Positions 42,643 through 51,528 of a stretch of DNA of 64,000 nucleotides are shown here, piece after piece. Every line of letters starts with the position of its first letter. Within the stretch, counting starts at the first letter, position 1. A program made the position numbers and the translations under genes. The notes below the pieces were generated by a model. It saw nothing but the letters and a program-made list of their open reading frames with translations. It made no database searches and was not told where the DNA came from. This stretch comes from Lachnospiraceae bacterium (GTDB taxonomy: Bacteria > Bacillota > Clostridia > Lachnospirales > Lachnospiraceae), in the NCBI GenBank assembly GCA_009911035.1, contig QXWO01000030.1:1-64000 (forward strand), written 5' to 3'.

Positions 42643-43440
42643 ATGTTAAATATAAATCCGGCTTCCATTTTTCGCCAGGAAGAGGAAGCAACACTGCCGG
42701 ATGGAAATGTAATAGCCGTATGGGGAAGTCCTTCATCCGGAAAAACAACTGTCAGCGTAAAGCTTGCCCATTATCTTGCGAGCAGGAAGAAAAATGTGAT
42801 TCTTCTGTTGTGCGATATGGTTTCACCACCACTGCCATGTCTTTGTAATCCGTCTGAACTGGTGGAGGAACATTCGCTGGGGAATATCCTTGCAGCAACA
42901 CATGTGACGCAGGGAATTATAAAGGAAAACTGCGTCTTTCATAAAAAATATAAATATCTGACGATGATCGGGATGAAGAAAGGGGAAAACGTGTTCACTT
43001 ATGCGCCCTATACGCAGGTACAGGCAGAGGAATTAGTAAGGAACCTGAAGATGATGGCGGATTATGTCATCATTGACTGTGGAAGCTATATTGCGTATGA
43101 CATTTTATCAGCTGTATCGCTGATTGAGGCAGATTATGTGCTGCGCTTAGTAACATGCAATTTAAAGTCTATCAGCTACCTGTCTTCACAGCTGCCGCTT
43201 TTAAAGGACAAGAAGTGGGATGCGGACAAGCAGATACGAATTGTTTCTGATGTAAGACCGAATGAAGCGGCAAACTACATGGAGCAGGTTTTCGGGAAAG
43301 TGGCATATACCATACCACACAGCGCAGAAGTGGAAACGCAGGCGCTGGAAGGACGTTTGTTCTGCGACCTTACCCAAAAGGAAAGCCGGGATTTTAAAGC
43401 AGGAATTGATGCAATCGGGAAAGGGGTGCTTGGCCTATGA
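42643..43440 (+). CDS. CpaE/TadZ-like P-loop ATPase
   Basis: 265 aa, ATG 42643 after GAGGAGGAATAAGGA. MinD/ParA-type fold with P-loop VWGSPSSGKTTVSVK (about 27-41), the VIIDCGSYIAYD segment as Walker B, and a late IRIVSDVRPNEAANYMEQV strand-helix. The usual first lysine of the deviant Walker motif is absent. In Tad systems such ATPases position the machine; here the receiver-like domain normally fused to CpaE may be the separate protein at 34456. It overlaps tadA by four bases. Confidence 0.75.
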   Translation: MLNINPASIFRQEEEATLPDGNVIAVWGSPSSGKTTVSVKLAHYLASRKKNVILLLCDMVSPPLPCLCNPSELVEEHSLGNILAATHVTQGIIKENCVFHKKYKYLTMIGMKKGENVFTYAPYTQVQAEELVRNLKMMADYVIIDCGSYIAYDILSAVSLIEADYVLRLVTCNLKSISYLSSQLPLLKDKKWDADKQIRIVSDVRPNEAANYMEQVFGKVAYTIPHSAEVETQALEGRLFCDLTQKESRDFKAGIDAIGKGVLGL

Positions 43441-44801
43441 ATCAGAGTGTTTCAGGAACACACGAACTGTTTTTCTCACCGGAGGACACAAAAGATTTCC
43501 AGTCAGTATTAAAGGATGTTCAGGAATATATATCAAGCAAATATTCCACGCTGATACTGGATGGGGGCAACGATGAGGTAAAGCAGCAGATAAAGCGATA
43601 TATCAGCAAATATGTCATGGACTATCGGATTTTGGTAAAAGGAATGACGGAGGAGGAGCTGATTGATGCCATATATACAGAAATGGCAGAGTTTTCTTTC
43701 CTCACAAAATACATTTTCGGTACCGGAATAGAGGAGATTAACGTCAATTCGTGGCGTGACATTGAGGTGCAGTACTCTAATGGAACCTGTGAGAAGCTGA
43801 AAGAGCATTTTGAATCTCCGGAACACGCCATTAACGTGATAAGGAGGATGCTGCATATTTCCGGAATGGTGCTGGACAATGCAAGTCCCGCTGTTTTGGG
43901 GCATTTAAGCAAAAATATCCGTATCGCGGTTTTAAAGACACCACTGGTCGACGAAGACGTGGGCGTGGCGGTGTCCATACGTATTGTAAACCCGATGTCG
44001 CTTACAAAAGATGACTTTGTAAAAGGCGGAACAGCGACGGAGGAGGAGCTTGATTTTCTTTCGGAGTGTCTCCGCTATGGAATCAGTGTATGTGTAGCCG
44101 GAGCGACAAGCTCCGGGAAAACAACAGTAACCGGATGGCTGCTCGGCACGATACCGGACAGTAAGCGTATTTTCACAATAGAAAACGGAAGCCGTGAGCT
44201 TGATCTTGTCAGGGAGCGCGATGGCGCAGTCTGCAACAGCGTTATTCATACAATTACCAGATCGTCGGAAAATGAAAAGCAGAACATCGATCAGGACCTG
44301 CTTTTGGATATGGCACTGCGTTTTGATCCGGAAATTATCTGTGTAGGAGAGATGCGAAGCTATGAAGCATATACGGCGCAGGAAGCCGCCCGTACTGGTC
44401 ATACTGTGCTTACTACAATCCACAGCAATAGCTGTGAGTCTACGTACCGCAGAATGTGTACGCTTTGTAAAAGAAAATATGACATTAAAGATGAAACGCT
44501 GATGTCCCTGGTGACGGAGGCGTTTCCCATTATTGTGTTCACAAAGCAGCTTGAGAACAAGAAGCGTAAAATCATGGAGATTATGGAATGTGAAATTCTG
44601 CCCGATGGGAACTATAACTTCCGGACGCTGTTTCACTATCATATCCGGGAGAACCGTATGGAAGGCACGAAATTTGTAATTAAGGGAAACCATGAAAAGG
44701 TAAACGGAATTTCTGAAGGGTTGAAAAGAAGGCTTTTGGAAAACGGAATGCCAAAGGAAACACTGGTGAAGATAACCGGAGAGGAGGGAAAGAAATGCTG
44801 A
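43437..44801 (+). CDS. tadA: TadA/CpaF-type secretion ATPase
   Basis: 454 aa, overlapping both neighbours. It has the N-terminal CpaF domain (FLTKYIFGTGIEEINVNSWR), Walker A GATSSGKT (222-229), the Asp-box region RIFTIENGSRELDL, Walker B with ICVGEMRSYEAYTAQEAART, and the His-box GHTVLTTIHSNS. Hexameric ATPase that powers pilus assembly or secretion. Strong family match and intact length. Confidence 0.9.
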   Translation: MNQSVSGTHELFFSPEDTKDFQSVLKDVQEYISSKYSTLILDGGNDEVKQQIKRYISKYVMDYRILVKGMTEEELIDAIYTEMAEFSFLTKYIFGTGIEEINVNSWRDIEVQYSNGTCEKLKEHFESPEHAINVIRRMLHISGMVLDNASPAVLGHLSKNIRIAVLKTPLVDEDVGVAVSIRIVNPMSLTKDDFVKGGTATEEELDFLSECLRYGISVCVAGATSSGKTTVTGWLLGTIPDSKRIFTIENGSRELDLVRERDGAVCNSVIHTITRSSENEKQNIDQDLLLDMALRFDPEIICVGEMRSYEAYTAQEAARTGHTVLTTIHSNSCESTYRRMCTLCKRKYDIKDETLMSLVTEAFPIIVFTKQLENKKRKIMEIMECEILPDGNYNFRTLFHYHIRENRMEGTKFVIKGNHEKVNGISEGLKRRLLENGMPKETLVKITGEEGKKC

Positions 44802-45724
44802 CATTACAGCTGATCGCCTGTATAGGCATGATCATGGGATGCTTTTTTGTATGGAATATCCGGCTTGAAGATTTTACGGCGGACTTGTTCAGGGGAATAC
44901 TTGGCAAGCCCCGAAATATACAGGATGCCATATTGGAAGAAACTAATTCTAAAAAGATGCCGCTGCTGAAACGCGAAATCCTTGAAGTACAGGAAATTTT
45001 AAGCGTGACCGGGAGAGAGAAGCAGTTTCCGCTGCTCTGCACGGCGGCACTTTTATTTTTTACATTGGGAGCATCAGCAGCTATACTGATGGGAAACTTT
45101 TTTCTTGTCCCGGTACTGGCGACGGGGTGTTTATTCCTGCCGTTCTGGTATATCAAGCTTACTGCGCACTCTTTCAAGAAAGATGTCTCCGCAGAGCTTG
45201 AAACGGCACTCTCCATCATCACCACATCTTACCTGAGAAACGAAGATATCCTGACAGCGGTTGAGGAAAGCGTATTTTACTTAAACCCGCCTGTGCAGAC
45301 GGTATTTCAGGAGTTTGCATCGCGCATCCGCCTTGTAAATCCGGATATAGGGAGCGCACTGAATGAACTGAAGACAAAAATACACAATGACACCTTTGAG
45401 GAATGGTGCGATGCATTGCAGGAGTGCCAGACTGATAGGAGCTTAAAGACCATATTGACGCCGATTGTGGCCAAGTTGTCCGATATGCGTCTTGTAAACG
45501 CAGATCTGGAGTATATGGTTTATGAACCTCGCCGGGAGTTCATCACAATGGTAATTCTGGTAGTAGGAAACATACCGCTTCTTTATTTTTTAAATCAGGA
45601 CTGGTATAACGCGTTGATGACAACCGTGATCGGGCAGGTGATGTTGAGCATTACAGTCGCAGTTATTTTCTTTTCGGCGGCAAAAGTGGTACAGCTGACA
45701 AAGCCAATTGAATATCGGAGATAG
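44795..45724 (+). CDS. tadB: TadB-like inner-membrane platform protein
   Basis: 309 aa. Hydrophobic helices near residues 1-20, 85-125 and 245-300 flank a T2SSF-type cytosolic domain (SAELETALSIITTSYLRNED ... FEEWCDALQECQTDRSLKTI). It forms the inner-membrane platform with TadC and couples to the ATPase. Confidence 0.8.
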   Translation: MLTLQLIACIGMIMGCFFVWNIRLEDFTADLFRGILGKPRNIQDAILEETNSKKMPLLKREILEVQEILSVTGREKQFPLLCTAALLFFTLGASAAILMGNFFLVPVLATGCLFLPFWYIKLTAHSFKKDVSAELETALSIITTSYLRNEDILTAVEESVFYLNPPVQTVFQEFASRIRLVNPDIGSALNELKTKIHNDTFEEWCDALQECQTDRSLKTILTPIVAKLSDMRLVNADLEYMVYEPRREFITMVILVVGNIPLLYFLNQDWYNALMTTVIGQVMLSITVAVIFFSAAKVVQLTKPIEYRR

Positions 45725-45733
45725 GAGGGAACG

Positions 45734-46606
45734 ATGGTAATACTAATGATTTTATTTGGCTTTTTTTTCGCTGCCGGACTGTTCCTGATCCTTGCGGATG
45801 TATTCCGGATTCCGACCATGCAGACAGTAAAGGTAATGTCGGCTGCGGGGCGGTCAGAAAAGAAAGCCGCGAAAACAGTGGATATGTGGATTATGGACGG
45901 CGCTGTGGTATTATCAAGATATCTGCCAATGAACCAGCATAAAAAGGCGCGGATGGCAGCAACATTAAAAGCGGCAGGCATGAATATATCGCCCGAGGTC
46001 TATGCTTCCTATGCAATGATAAAGACGGCGTTTGTCCTGTTAGGAATTGTCCCATGCCTGTACATATTTCCGCTGGCAGCTGTTATAGTGCTTATGTCGG
46101 CTGTCATGGTTTATTTCAATGAGATAGGAAAAGCGGACGAGAAACTTCGCGAGAAAAGGGAAGCCATAGAAGATGAGCTTTCCAGATTTGCGTCCACCAT
46201 CGAGCAGGAACTTAAAAACAGCAGGGACGTGCTATCCATTCTGGAAAATTACAAGAAAAATGCAGGGCCGGAGTTTGCACAGGAACTGGACATTGTGTGC
46301 GCGGATATGAGATCTTCCAGTTATGAGGCTGCACTGACACGTTTTGAGGCAAGGTTAAATTCGCCGCAGTTGTCTGATATTGTGCGTGGTCTGATAGGCG
46401 TATTAAGGGGAGATGACAGCGCGGTATATTTCCAGATGCTTGTGCATGACTTTAAGCAGATAGAGATACAGCGCCTGAAGACAAAAGCACAGAAAATTCC
46501 GCCCAAAATACGAAAATACTCATTTGCAATGCTGATGTGCTTTATGATTACATATATTATTATCATAGGGTATGAGATTTTAAAATCCATGAGCGGCATG
46601 ATGTAG
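45734..46606 (+). CDS. tadC: TadC-like inner-membrane platform protein
   Basis: 290 aa behind AGGAGG. Same plan as the previous protein: N-terminal helix, two helices near 95-130, T2SSF domain (IEDELSRFASTIEQELKNSR ... QLSDIVRGLIGVLRGDDSAV), C-terminal helix. Second half of the platform pair. Confidence 0.8.
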   Translation: MVILMILFGFFFAAGLFLILADVFRIPTMQTVKVMSAAGRSEKKAAKTVDMWIMDGAVVLSRYLPMNQHKKARMAATLKAAGMNISPEVYASYAMIKTAFVLLGIVPCLYIFPLAAVIVLMSAVMVYFNEIGKADEKLREKREAIEDELSRFASTIEQELKNSRDVLSILENYKKNAGPEFAQELDIVCADMRSSSYEAALTRFEARLNSPQLSDIVRGLIGVLRGDDSAVYFQMLVHDFKQIEIQRLKTKAQKIPPKIRKYSFAMLMCFMITYIIIIGYEILKSMSGMM

Positions 46607-46615
46607 GAGGCGCGT

Positions 46616-47020
46616 ATGAAGAAAGATAGAAAACACCTTTTAAACAAGAAAGGAGAAGGTTATATAGATACCGTTGTCCTGGTTCTATGTGCAATGCTGG
46701 TGATTGCGCTTGCCGTACGCGTGTATCCGGTATATATTGTGAAACTTCAGCTTGATAATTTTGCGGACGAGCTGGTGAGGGAAGCGGAAATAGCAGGACG
46801 GGTAGGCTCGGAAACAAGCGACAGGGAAAGGGTCTTAAATGAAAAAACGGGGCTATACCCCTCTGTATCATGGTCAAAAACAGGGAATATCCAGCTGAAC
46901 GAAGAGGTAACGGTAACACTCACATTAGAGAGGAATATCGGGCTGTTTGGCGGCTTCGGTTCATTTCCGGTCCATCTGAAAGCAAGGGCAAGTGGGAAAA
47001 GTGAGGTGTACCATAAATGA
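46616..47020 (+). CDS. TadE-like pseudopilin (DUF4320-like)
   Basis: 134 aa, ATG 46616 after GGAGG. A short basic start with KKGEGYIDTVVLVLC leads into a single hydrophobic helix; the extracellular part has RNIGLFGGFGSFPVHLKARA near the end. This matches the DUF4320-type minor pilins that follow TadC in Clostridial mobile elements. A glycine-glutamate pair (KGEGYID) is a possible prepilin cleavage site. Confidence 0.7.
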   Translation: MKKDRKHLLNKKGEGYIDTVVLVLCAMLVIALAVRVYPVYIVKLQLDNFADELVREAEIAGRVGSETSDRERVLNEKTGLYPSVSWSKTGNIQLNEEVTVTLTLERNIGLFGGFGSFPVHLKARASGKSEVYHK

Positions 47021-47559
47021 TGGAAAAATGTAAAAGGCTCGTTTTAGATAAGAAAGGAAATGGAATGCCGCTTGCTGTGGCAGTAACACTTGCATTGTTG
47101 ATGCTTGTTCTTGTCATCATGCAGTTCGCGAGACTCATGATTGTGTCTGCAGGCGTAAAAGATGCAATGCAGGAGGCAATTATATCTACCATTAACGACA
47201 ATTATGCAGATGTATACCATGCGGTGCGCGAAGGATATGCCGCTGGATATCAGCCGACAGATGGTTCTTTCGAGGAGAGCCTGAACTACGGGGATATCTA
47301 TGGAAGGCTGGACGGATTGCTCGGTCTTCAGGAAGATGGTGAATATCATTATAAAATATCATCTGATGGAGCAACAGAGTTCCGAATTACGGGTTTACAG
47401 GTGTATATCCATAATGCAGGACTGGCATCTGGCGATACAAGCTCGTTTGAGGCAGAAACCACAGTGAGGCTTGAAGTGCCGGTTTCTTTTCTCCAGAAAG
47501 TACTTCCGGACATGAAGATTACCGTCAGGAGTAAAGCTGCATATACGCCAAAATTCTAG
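47017..47559 (+). CDS. TadE/F-like pseudopilin
   Basis: 180 aa, overlapping the previous gene. LDKKGNGMPLAVAVTLALLM is again a basic start, glycine motif and hydrophobic helix, as in the neighbour. The extracellular domain ends with the strand pair ETTVRLEVPVSF and KITVRSKAAYTPKF typical of minor pilins. Likely incorporated into or priming the pilus. Confidence 0.65.
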   Translation: MMEKCKRLVLDKKGNGMPLAVAVTLALLMLVLVIMQFARLMIVSAGVKDAMQEAIISTINDNYADVYHAVREGYAAGYQPTDGSFEESLNYGDIYGRLDGLLGLQEDGEYHYKISSDGATEFRITGLQVYIHNAGLASGDTSSFEAETTVRLEVPVSFLQKVLPDMKITVRSKAAYTPKF

Positions 47560-47640
47560 CAAAAAAAAATTGCTGAAAATTAGACATATTGAAAAGAGTA
47601 TATTACAATGAAATCAGAAAACAAAACTAGGAGGGATTTT

Positions 47641-48237
47641 ATGAAAAAGTGGAATGATAAGACAAAAAAAATTGCATTAGCGGCAGCATTGATTGCAGTA
47701 GGGATTGGAGCGTTCTGCGGAATACGCTTGTGCCTGATAACGGACAAGCCGGTTGAAGTGGCGGCTGAAACCCAGAAGGCGGATGAGGATGATGTTAATG
47801 TAGTTGTAGATACAGAATATGAAGATGTGGAAGTACAGGAAACGGAGGAACTTACAGTCTCCACCGAACCGATTGATTCAAGAAAAACCGCCGATACGGA
47901 TGACGCAACACAGTCCATTCAGAATGATCCGGTGAAGACAGCGGAAAATAAACCCAGTGAAGCGCCGGCAGAGGCGGCAACGAAAGCAGAGCAGAACGGT
48001 TCCAGTGAAAAGCCGGAAAACAAGAAAATCCCTGCGGATAGAGAGAATCCTTCAGAGACACCATCTTCAGAATCCAGTAAAGAAGACGCGCCTACGACAC
48101 CTAAAGATGGTGATATAAAGGATGGAAAAATTTATTTTGAAGGATTTGGATGGGTAGATTACAATGGCGGCGGCACATCTGGCATACAGGGAGATGATAT
48201 CTACGAGAATGGAAACACAATTGGGATTATGGACTAA
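47641..48237 (+). CDS. Membrane-anchored protein with long acidic, disordered region
   Basis: 198 aa; ATG 47641 follows CTAGGAGG. One membrane helix (IALAAALIAVGIGAFCGIRL) is followed by about 130 residues rich in E, D, S, T and P, and a compact C-terminal motif (KIYFEGFGWVDYNGGGTSG). Similar proteins of unknown function (DUF6550-like) occur in element-borne Tad loci. Probably an extracellular linker or stalk. Confidence 0.6.
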   Translation: MKKWNDKTKKIALAAALIAVGIGAFCGIRLCLITDKPVEVAAETQKADEDDVNVVVDTEYEDVEVQETEELTVSTEPIDSRKTADTDDATQSIQNDPVKTAENKPSEAPAEAATKAEQNGSSEKPENKKIPADRENPSETPSSESSKEDAPTTPKDGDIKDGKIYFEGFGWVDYNGGGTSGIQGDDIYENGNTIGIMD

Positions 48238-48242
48238 ACGAG

Positions 48243-48269
48243 GGGGATGCTTTACGGCGTCCCCTTTTT
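48243..48269 (+). terminator. Intra-operon terminator
   Basis: Stem GGGGATGC-TTTACG-GCGTCCCC (8 bp) and T5, between two Tad-locus genes and just before the AAGCGAGG site of the 589-aa gene. Same arrangement as at 10934. Confidence 0.7.
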
Positions 48270-48288
48270 ATAGAAAGCGAGGTTTTAT

Positions 48289-50058
48289 ATGAAAATCCGA
48301 AGAAAAGCGGCATGTTTGCTCATGTTGCTTTTATTTTTGTCCTTATGGGAGACAGAAACAGTGTTTGCCACAGGTGAGGGAAATATGGACGGAGGAGGTG
48401 GTGGATTTGGTGCAGGAACAAGCACCAATAAATGGGTAAATGGAGATGAAGGCGTAAGAGTTACGATAGTCCGGGCATCAGATGGAGCTGTTGTATCTGC
48501 ATCAGTTGACCTGACGAATGTTAATCCCGGAAATGTTGTGAAACATTTCACAAAAACATGCAAGATTGCTTATAAGAGCGGTGCGTCACTGACACCAGAT
48601 ACAGGTACGTATGGTTATATTAATCCAGGTCAGTCATTACCAAGAATTATTAGTACATCTTCCGGGGGCGGCAATATAGCACAGATAAAGAGGTATTTTA
48701 CAGATGAACAGGTAATCCGCGGTATTGCCGGTTACTGTGGCTTTGATTTTGATACGTTAATAAGCGGTGAATATAAGCTGCTGATAGAACCGCTTGCATA
48801 TGTGACGTTTCAGGGCACAAGGACGGCAATGACCGCAACGGAAGCGGCCATGTACGATCGGATGCTTGGCGGTTTAATGCATAGTAAAATGCCTTCATTG
48901 TCTCACAAGAATCTGCCGCTTGCAATCTTTTTGGAGACACCGGATTTGGGTTTTCCGGCTTGGACGGGTTCAAAGATGGAGCGTGTTTCCAATGAGAGCA
49001 TTATTTCTTCGCTTGGAATAGGAATCGTGCGCTTTAATGAAATGGTTACGCCTCCGGAATTGGAGGCGGTAGATTACGAGTACAGGGTTAATACGGATGT
49101 AATTACGGCTGTAACCATCACTGGCGGGCAGTCAGACCCCGACCATCCGGTTAATGTGACATTTCAAATCGACGGAAGGAGCTATACCGTAGAAAATGTC
49201 TATTATCCTGACGGTGCATCGCAGCTTGCATGGGTAAGATGGAGGACGCCATCTACTCCGCAGACAATCACCATAACAGTCAGTGCCAGTGGGAGCGGTG
49301 CACCAGGACAGGGAAGCATCAAGGCAAGGATTGTTGACCTTGATGGGAACGATCCTCCCAATCCCACTGCCAACGACAGGAATAATGCATATTCATCGTC
49401 CAACGCGGAAATACCAGATAATCCTGAGAAAGATAGCGCGTATTGGAGTATATGGGTTCCATGGTGGCAGGAATACTGGGTATGGCACAGCGATTGGAAA
49501 TGGCATTCCGGTTCGCATAGTGAATCCTGCGCGGATGGATGTACGACAGATCATGGAAGCTGGGTGGACGAAGGCGAATGGGTAGATGAAGGCTGGTGGG
49601 AGTTTGATTTGGAACATTACAGTGCTTCAATGAGCGCCTCCGTGGAACTGTCACCGGATGATAAAAATCCTACAGTTGCAGGATCTACGATCAAGAGCGG
49701 ATACGGAGTCAATATCACGGTCAATACGACGACGACAACAAATCAGGCTACGGCAGTCACTGGGTCACAGACGGCGGTTTCTTATTTCCCGGAGTTTTAT
49801 TATAGGACTTATTGGCGGCTGCTTGAGAGAACAACCAGCGGAATGGAAGCAGAGTATCAGTTTAAAAGCAATGAGTATTCCACTTATGGGAGAAGGACGC
49901 ATTTCTCTCCAATCTGGATGCCGGACGGAAGCTATACTGTATACACCTACGTTATGGATAGCTGGACGCCAGACGGGATGCTGTCAGCCAACCTGACAGA
50001 TTCGGTACAGATTAGTGGGAACCTGTGGTCTGACTGGCATATTGCGCCAAAGAAATGA
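48289..50058 (+). CDS. Large secreted Trp-rich protein of the Tad locus
   Basis: 589 aa with a signal peptide (KAACLLMLLLFLSLWETETV, cleavage near residue 28). The mature protein has Gly-rich and beta-rich regions, an Ig-like strand set (about 265-345), and an unusual aromatic block near 382-455 (WSIWVPWWQEYWVWHSDWKW and EGEWVDEGWWEFDL) with a paired SCADGC cysteine motif. It is the last pilus gene and the only large secreted one, so a pilus-tip adhesin or mating-pair contact protein is likely. No known family. Confidence 0.65.
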   Translation: MKIRRKAACLLMLLLFLSLWETETVFATGEGNMDGGGGGFGAGTSTNKWVNGDEGVRVTIVRASDGAVVSASVDLTNVNPGNVVKHFTKTCKIAYKSGASLTPDTGTYGYINPGQSLPRIISTSSGGGNIAQIKRYFTDEQVIRGIAGYCGFDFDTLISGEYKLLIEPLAYVTFQGTRTAMTATEAAMYDRMLGGLMHSKMPSLSHKNLPLAIFLETPDLGFPAWTGSKMERVSNESIISSLGIGIVRFNEMVTPPELEAVDYEYRVNTDVITAVTITGGQSDPDHPVNVTFQIDGRSYTVENVYYPDGASQLAWVRWRTPSTPQTITITVSASGSGAPGQGSIKARIVDLDGNDPPNPTANDRNNAYSSSNAEIPDNPEKDSAYWSIWVPWWQEYWVWHSDWKWHSGSHSESCADGCTTDHGSWVDEGEWVDEGWWEFDLEHYSASMSASVELSPDDKNPTVAGSTIKSGYGVNITVNTTTTTNQATAVTGSQTAVSYFPEFYYRTYWRLLERTTSGMEAEYQFKSNEYSTYGRRTHFSPIWMPDGSYTVYTYVMDSWTPDGMLSANLTDSVQISGNLWSDWHIAPKK

Positions 50059-50107
50059 TGGCGGTGGGCAGCAAGGTACAGGCGGTTCGAGTCCGCCATG
50101 CCCTTTT
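50058..50107 (+). other. tRNA-like T-arm hairpin ending the Tad operon
   Basis: The sequence starting at the stop codon contains GGCGG-TTCGAGT-CCGCC (50081-50097), an exact T-arm with the GGTTCGAGTCC B-box. It is enclosed by GGGCA (50066-50070) and TGCCC (50099-50103), like the end of an acceptor stem, and followed by TTTT. D- and anticodon arms are missing, so it is not a full tRNA. ATGGCGG (50058-50064) can alternatively pair with CCGCCAT. It may act as the operon terminator, or be a tRNA scrap left by integration. Confidence 0.5.
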
Positions 50108-50162
50108 CGTGTTGCCATGCACGATATACATTATAATAAGGTAGAAAAGGAGTGAAAAAATT

Positions 50163-50399
50163 ATGGCCAAGAAAGATTTGATGAAAGGAACCGTGAAATG
50201 GTTTGATGTGAGAAAGGGATACGGGTTTATTTCCGATGAAGACGGTGTAGATTGCTTTGTTCATTTCTCAAACATCAACATGGAAGGTTTCAAGAGGCTC
50301 AAAGCAGGGCAGACTGTTTCCTTTGTTCAGGACGAAGACGGACAAGGACGTACAGTTGCAAAAGAAGTTACCATTATTACGGAAGGAGAAGATGAGTAA
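50163..50399 (+). CDS. csp: Cold-shock-domain protein
   Basis: 78 aa. Canonical CSD with [15 protein letters not shown] (RNP1 KGYGFI) and FVHFSNI (RNP2). It binds single-stranded RNA or DNA and melts RNA structure. A cold-shock gene behind the Tad locus recurs in such elements. With so many hairpins in these transcripts, an RNA-chaperone or antitermination role (as shown for E. coli CspA-family proteins) is a reasonable hypothesis. The stop overlaps the next start. Confidence 0.9.
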   Translation: MAKKDLMKGTVKWFDVRKGYGFISDEDGVDCFVHFSNINMEGFKRLKAGQTVSFVQDEDGQGRTVAKEVTIITEGEDE

Positions 50400-50488
50400 T
50401 GAAGAAAAGAACAAAGATTGCAATAGTGGCACTGGTGGCAGGTATTATAGGCACTGTTACCTGCGTTGTTTTAAAGAAAAGAGTATGA
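50399..50488 (+). CDS. 29-aa single-helix membrane peptide
   Basis: ATG 50399 overlaps the cold-shock stop and has GGAAGGAG at good spacing. It encodes [20 protein letters not shown] then TCVVLKKRV: one hydrophobic helix with basic residues at both ends, containing one Cys. It is followed at once by a very stable terminator. Translationally coupled to csp; function unknown, though short peptides of this kind can be toxins or membrane-complex partners. Confidence 0.55.
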   Translation: MKKRTKIAIVALVAGIIGTVTCVVLKKRV

Positions 50489-50496
50489 AATCATAT

Positions 50497-50550
50497 GGGC
50501 TGATGCTTCGGTGGATTGAATGATCTACCGGAGCATCAGCTCCTTTTTTT
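50497..50550 (+). terminator. Strong terminator of the csp operon
   Basis: A stem of about 20 bp (GGGCTGATGCTTCGGT ... ACCGGAGCATCAGCTCC) with a short loop and T7. It isolates the Tad-csp operon from the agr-controlled genes. Confidence 0.85.
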
Positions 50551-50648
50551 GCCCCAAAAAACAGAATTTTTTAACTGGTGAGTCGCCTATTGTCGATGAT
50601 TTTTACTGCACCCTCCATCTTTTTGAAACCGCGTAACAGAATATCGGG

Positions 50649-50719
50649 TTGTACATTGGAATAAAAAATTGTACATCAGGTATGATTACTTGACATATGT
50701 GGAGTATGAACAATATAAT
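50649..50719 (+). promoter_or_regulatory. AgrA-type promoter of the 50911 operon
   Basis: Boxes TTGTACATT (50649-50657) and TTGTACATC (50669-50677); -35 TTGACA (50690-50695), 18 bp, -10 TATAAT (50714-50719). A near-consensus core with the shared 20/21-bp spacing. The leader of about 190 nt to 50911 shows no other gene. Confidence 0.7.
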
Positions 50720-50910
50720 GCGAGCAGAAGAATCAAGTTCTATATGTGTTTATTATATTAGGCCAAGCAAATGAAAGGCTGTTGGCGCCCGGAGAAATTT
50801 GAAGAAGTAGGGTGTGTTACAATGATTGATAATTACAAAAGGAAGGATATATAGGAAATATGCGTTTGCAGGTTAAGACCAACAGGAAACATATTTCAAA
50901 GTAAAGTAGA

Positions 50911-51516
50911 ATGAAAAACATATTATTTTTCCCGTTTGCACTAGTTTTATTTTTTGTTTTTCGCATGATATTTAAACGGGCTGTATTTTACCATGCCGGA
51001 AGAAAAGAATGGATTACCAATATCAGATGGTATCATTATGCCATGTATTATTCTTTAATGATTTTCTTTACCGGAGTGCTATTGATACCGTTTTTCCCGG
51101 AAATGTTTATGCAGATTGGCAGATTATATGATTTACACCATGGAAGAATTTTTGTATCAGTATCTTCCGAAAATGATAAGGAGCTTTATGAGCTAAATAC
51201 AGGATTGCCAGATAAGGAAGAAATTTTTAAATATGAAGTTTTAAGTAGTGTGACACCAGCAGAGTTGGTTGATGTAATATTTCCCGAAACGATAGAATAT
51301 CAACGTCAGCTTAAGCAAATGTGGGTTGATATAGGAGTATACAGTGCAGTTCAATACGATTTCAGCAAGGAGTTTACCATTAGTTACGATAGTGAAAATC
51401 AAAACTATTATATACTGGCAGATGGTAAAAAGTTTGCTGACATTGAGGTGAAGCGGACGATGTTTTTCAAAATAATATATACTCACTATTATTGGAAGGC
51501 ATTATTAAACGAATAA
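50911..51516 (+). CDS. Membrane protein of the agr-controlled operon
   Basis: 201 aa; ATG 50911 has only a weak ribosome site. Two hydrophobic segments (about 4-22 and 48-68) are followed by a soluble domain of about 120 residues facing one side (SVSSENDKELYELNTGLPDK ...). No family recognised. It precedes a secreted protein in the same operon and could be its immunity or export partner by position. Confidence 0.6.
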   Translation: MKNILFFPFALVLFFVFRMIFKRAVFYHAGRKEWITNIRWYHYAMYYSLMIFFTGVLLIPFFPEMFMQIGRLYDLHHGRIFVSVSSENDKELYELNTGLPDKEEIFKYEVLSSVTPAELVDVIFPETIEYQRQLKQMWVDIGVYSAVQYDFSKEFTISYDSENQNYYILADGKKFADIEVKRTMFFKIIYTHYYWKALLNE

Positions 51517-51528
51517 AGGAGGAAAGAA

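Noticed and set aside
50058-50107. Functional tRNA gene
   Set aside because: Only a T-arm and part of an acceptor stem are present; D-arm and anticodon arm are missing.
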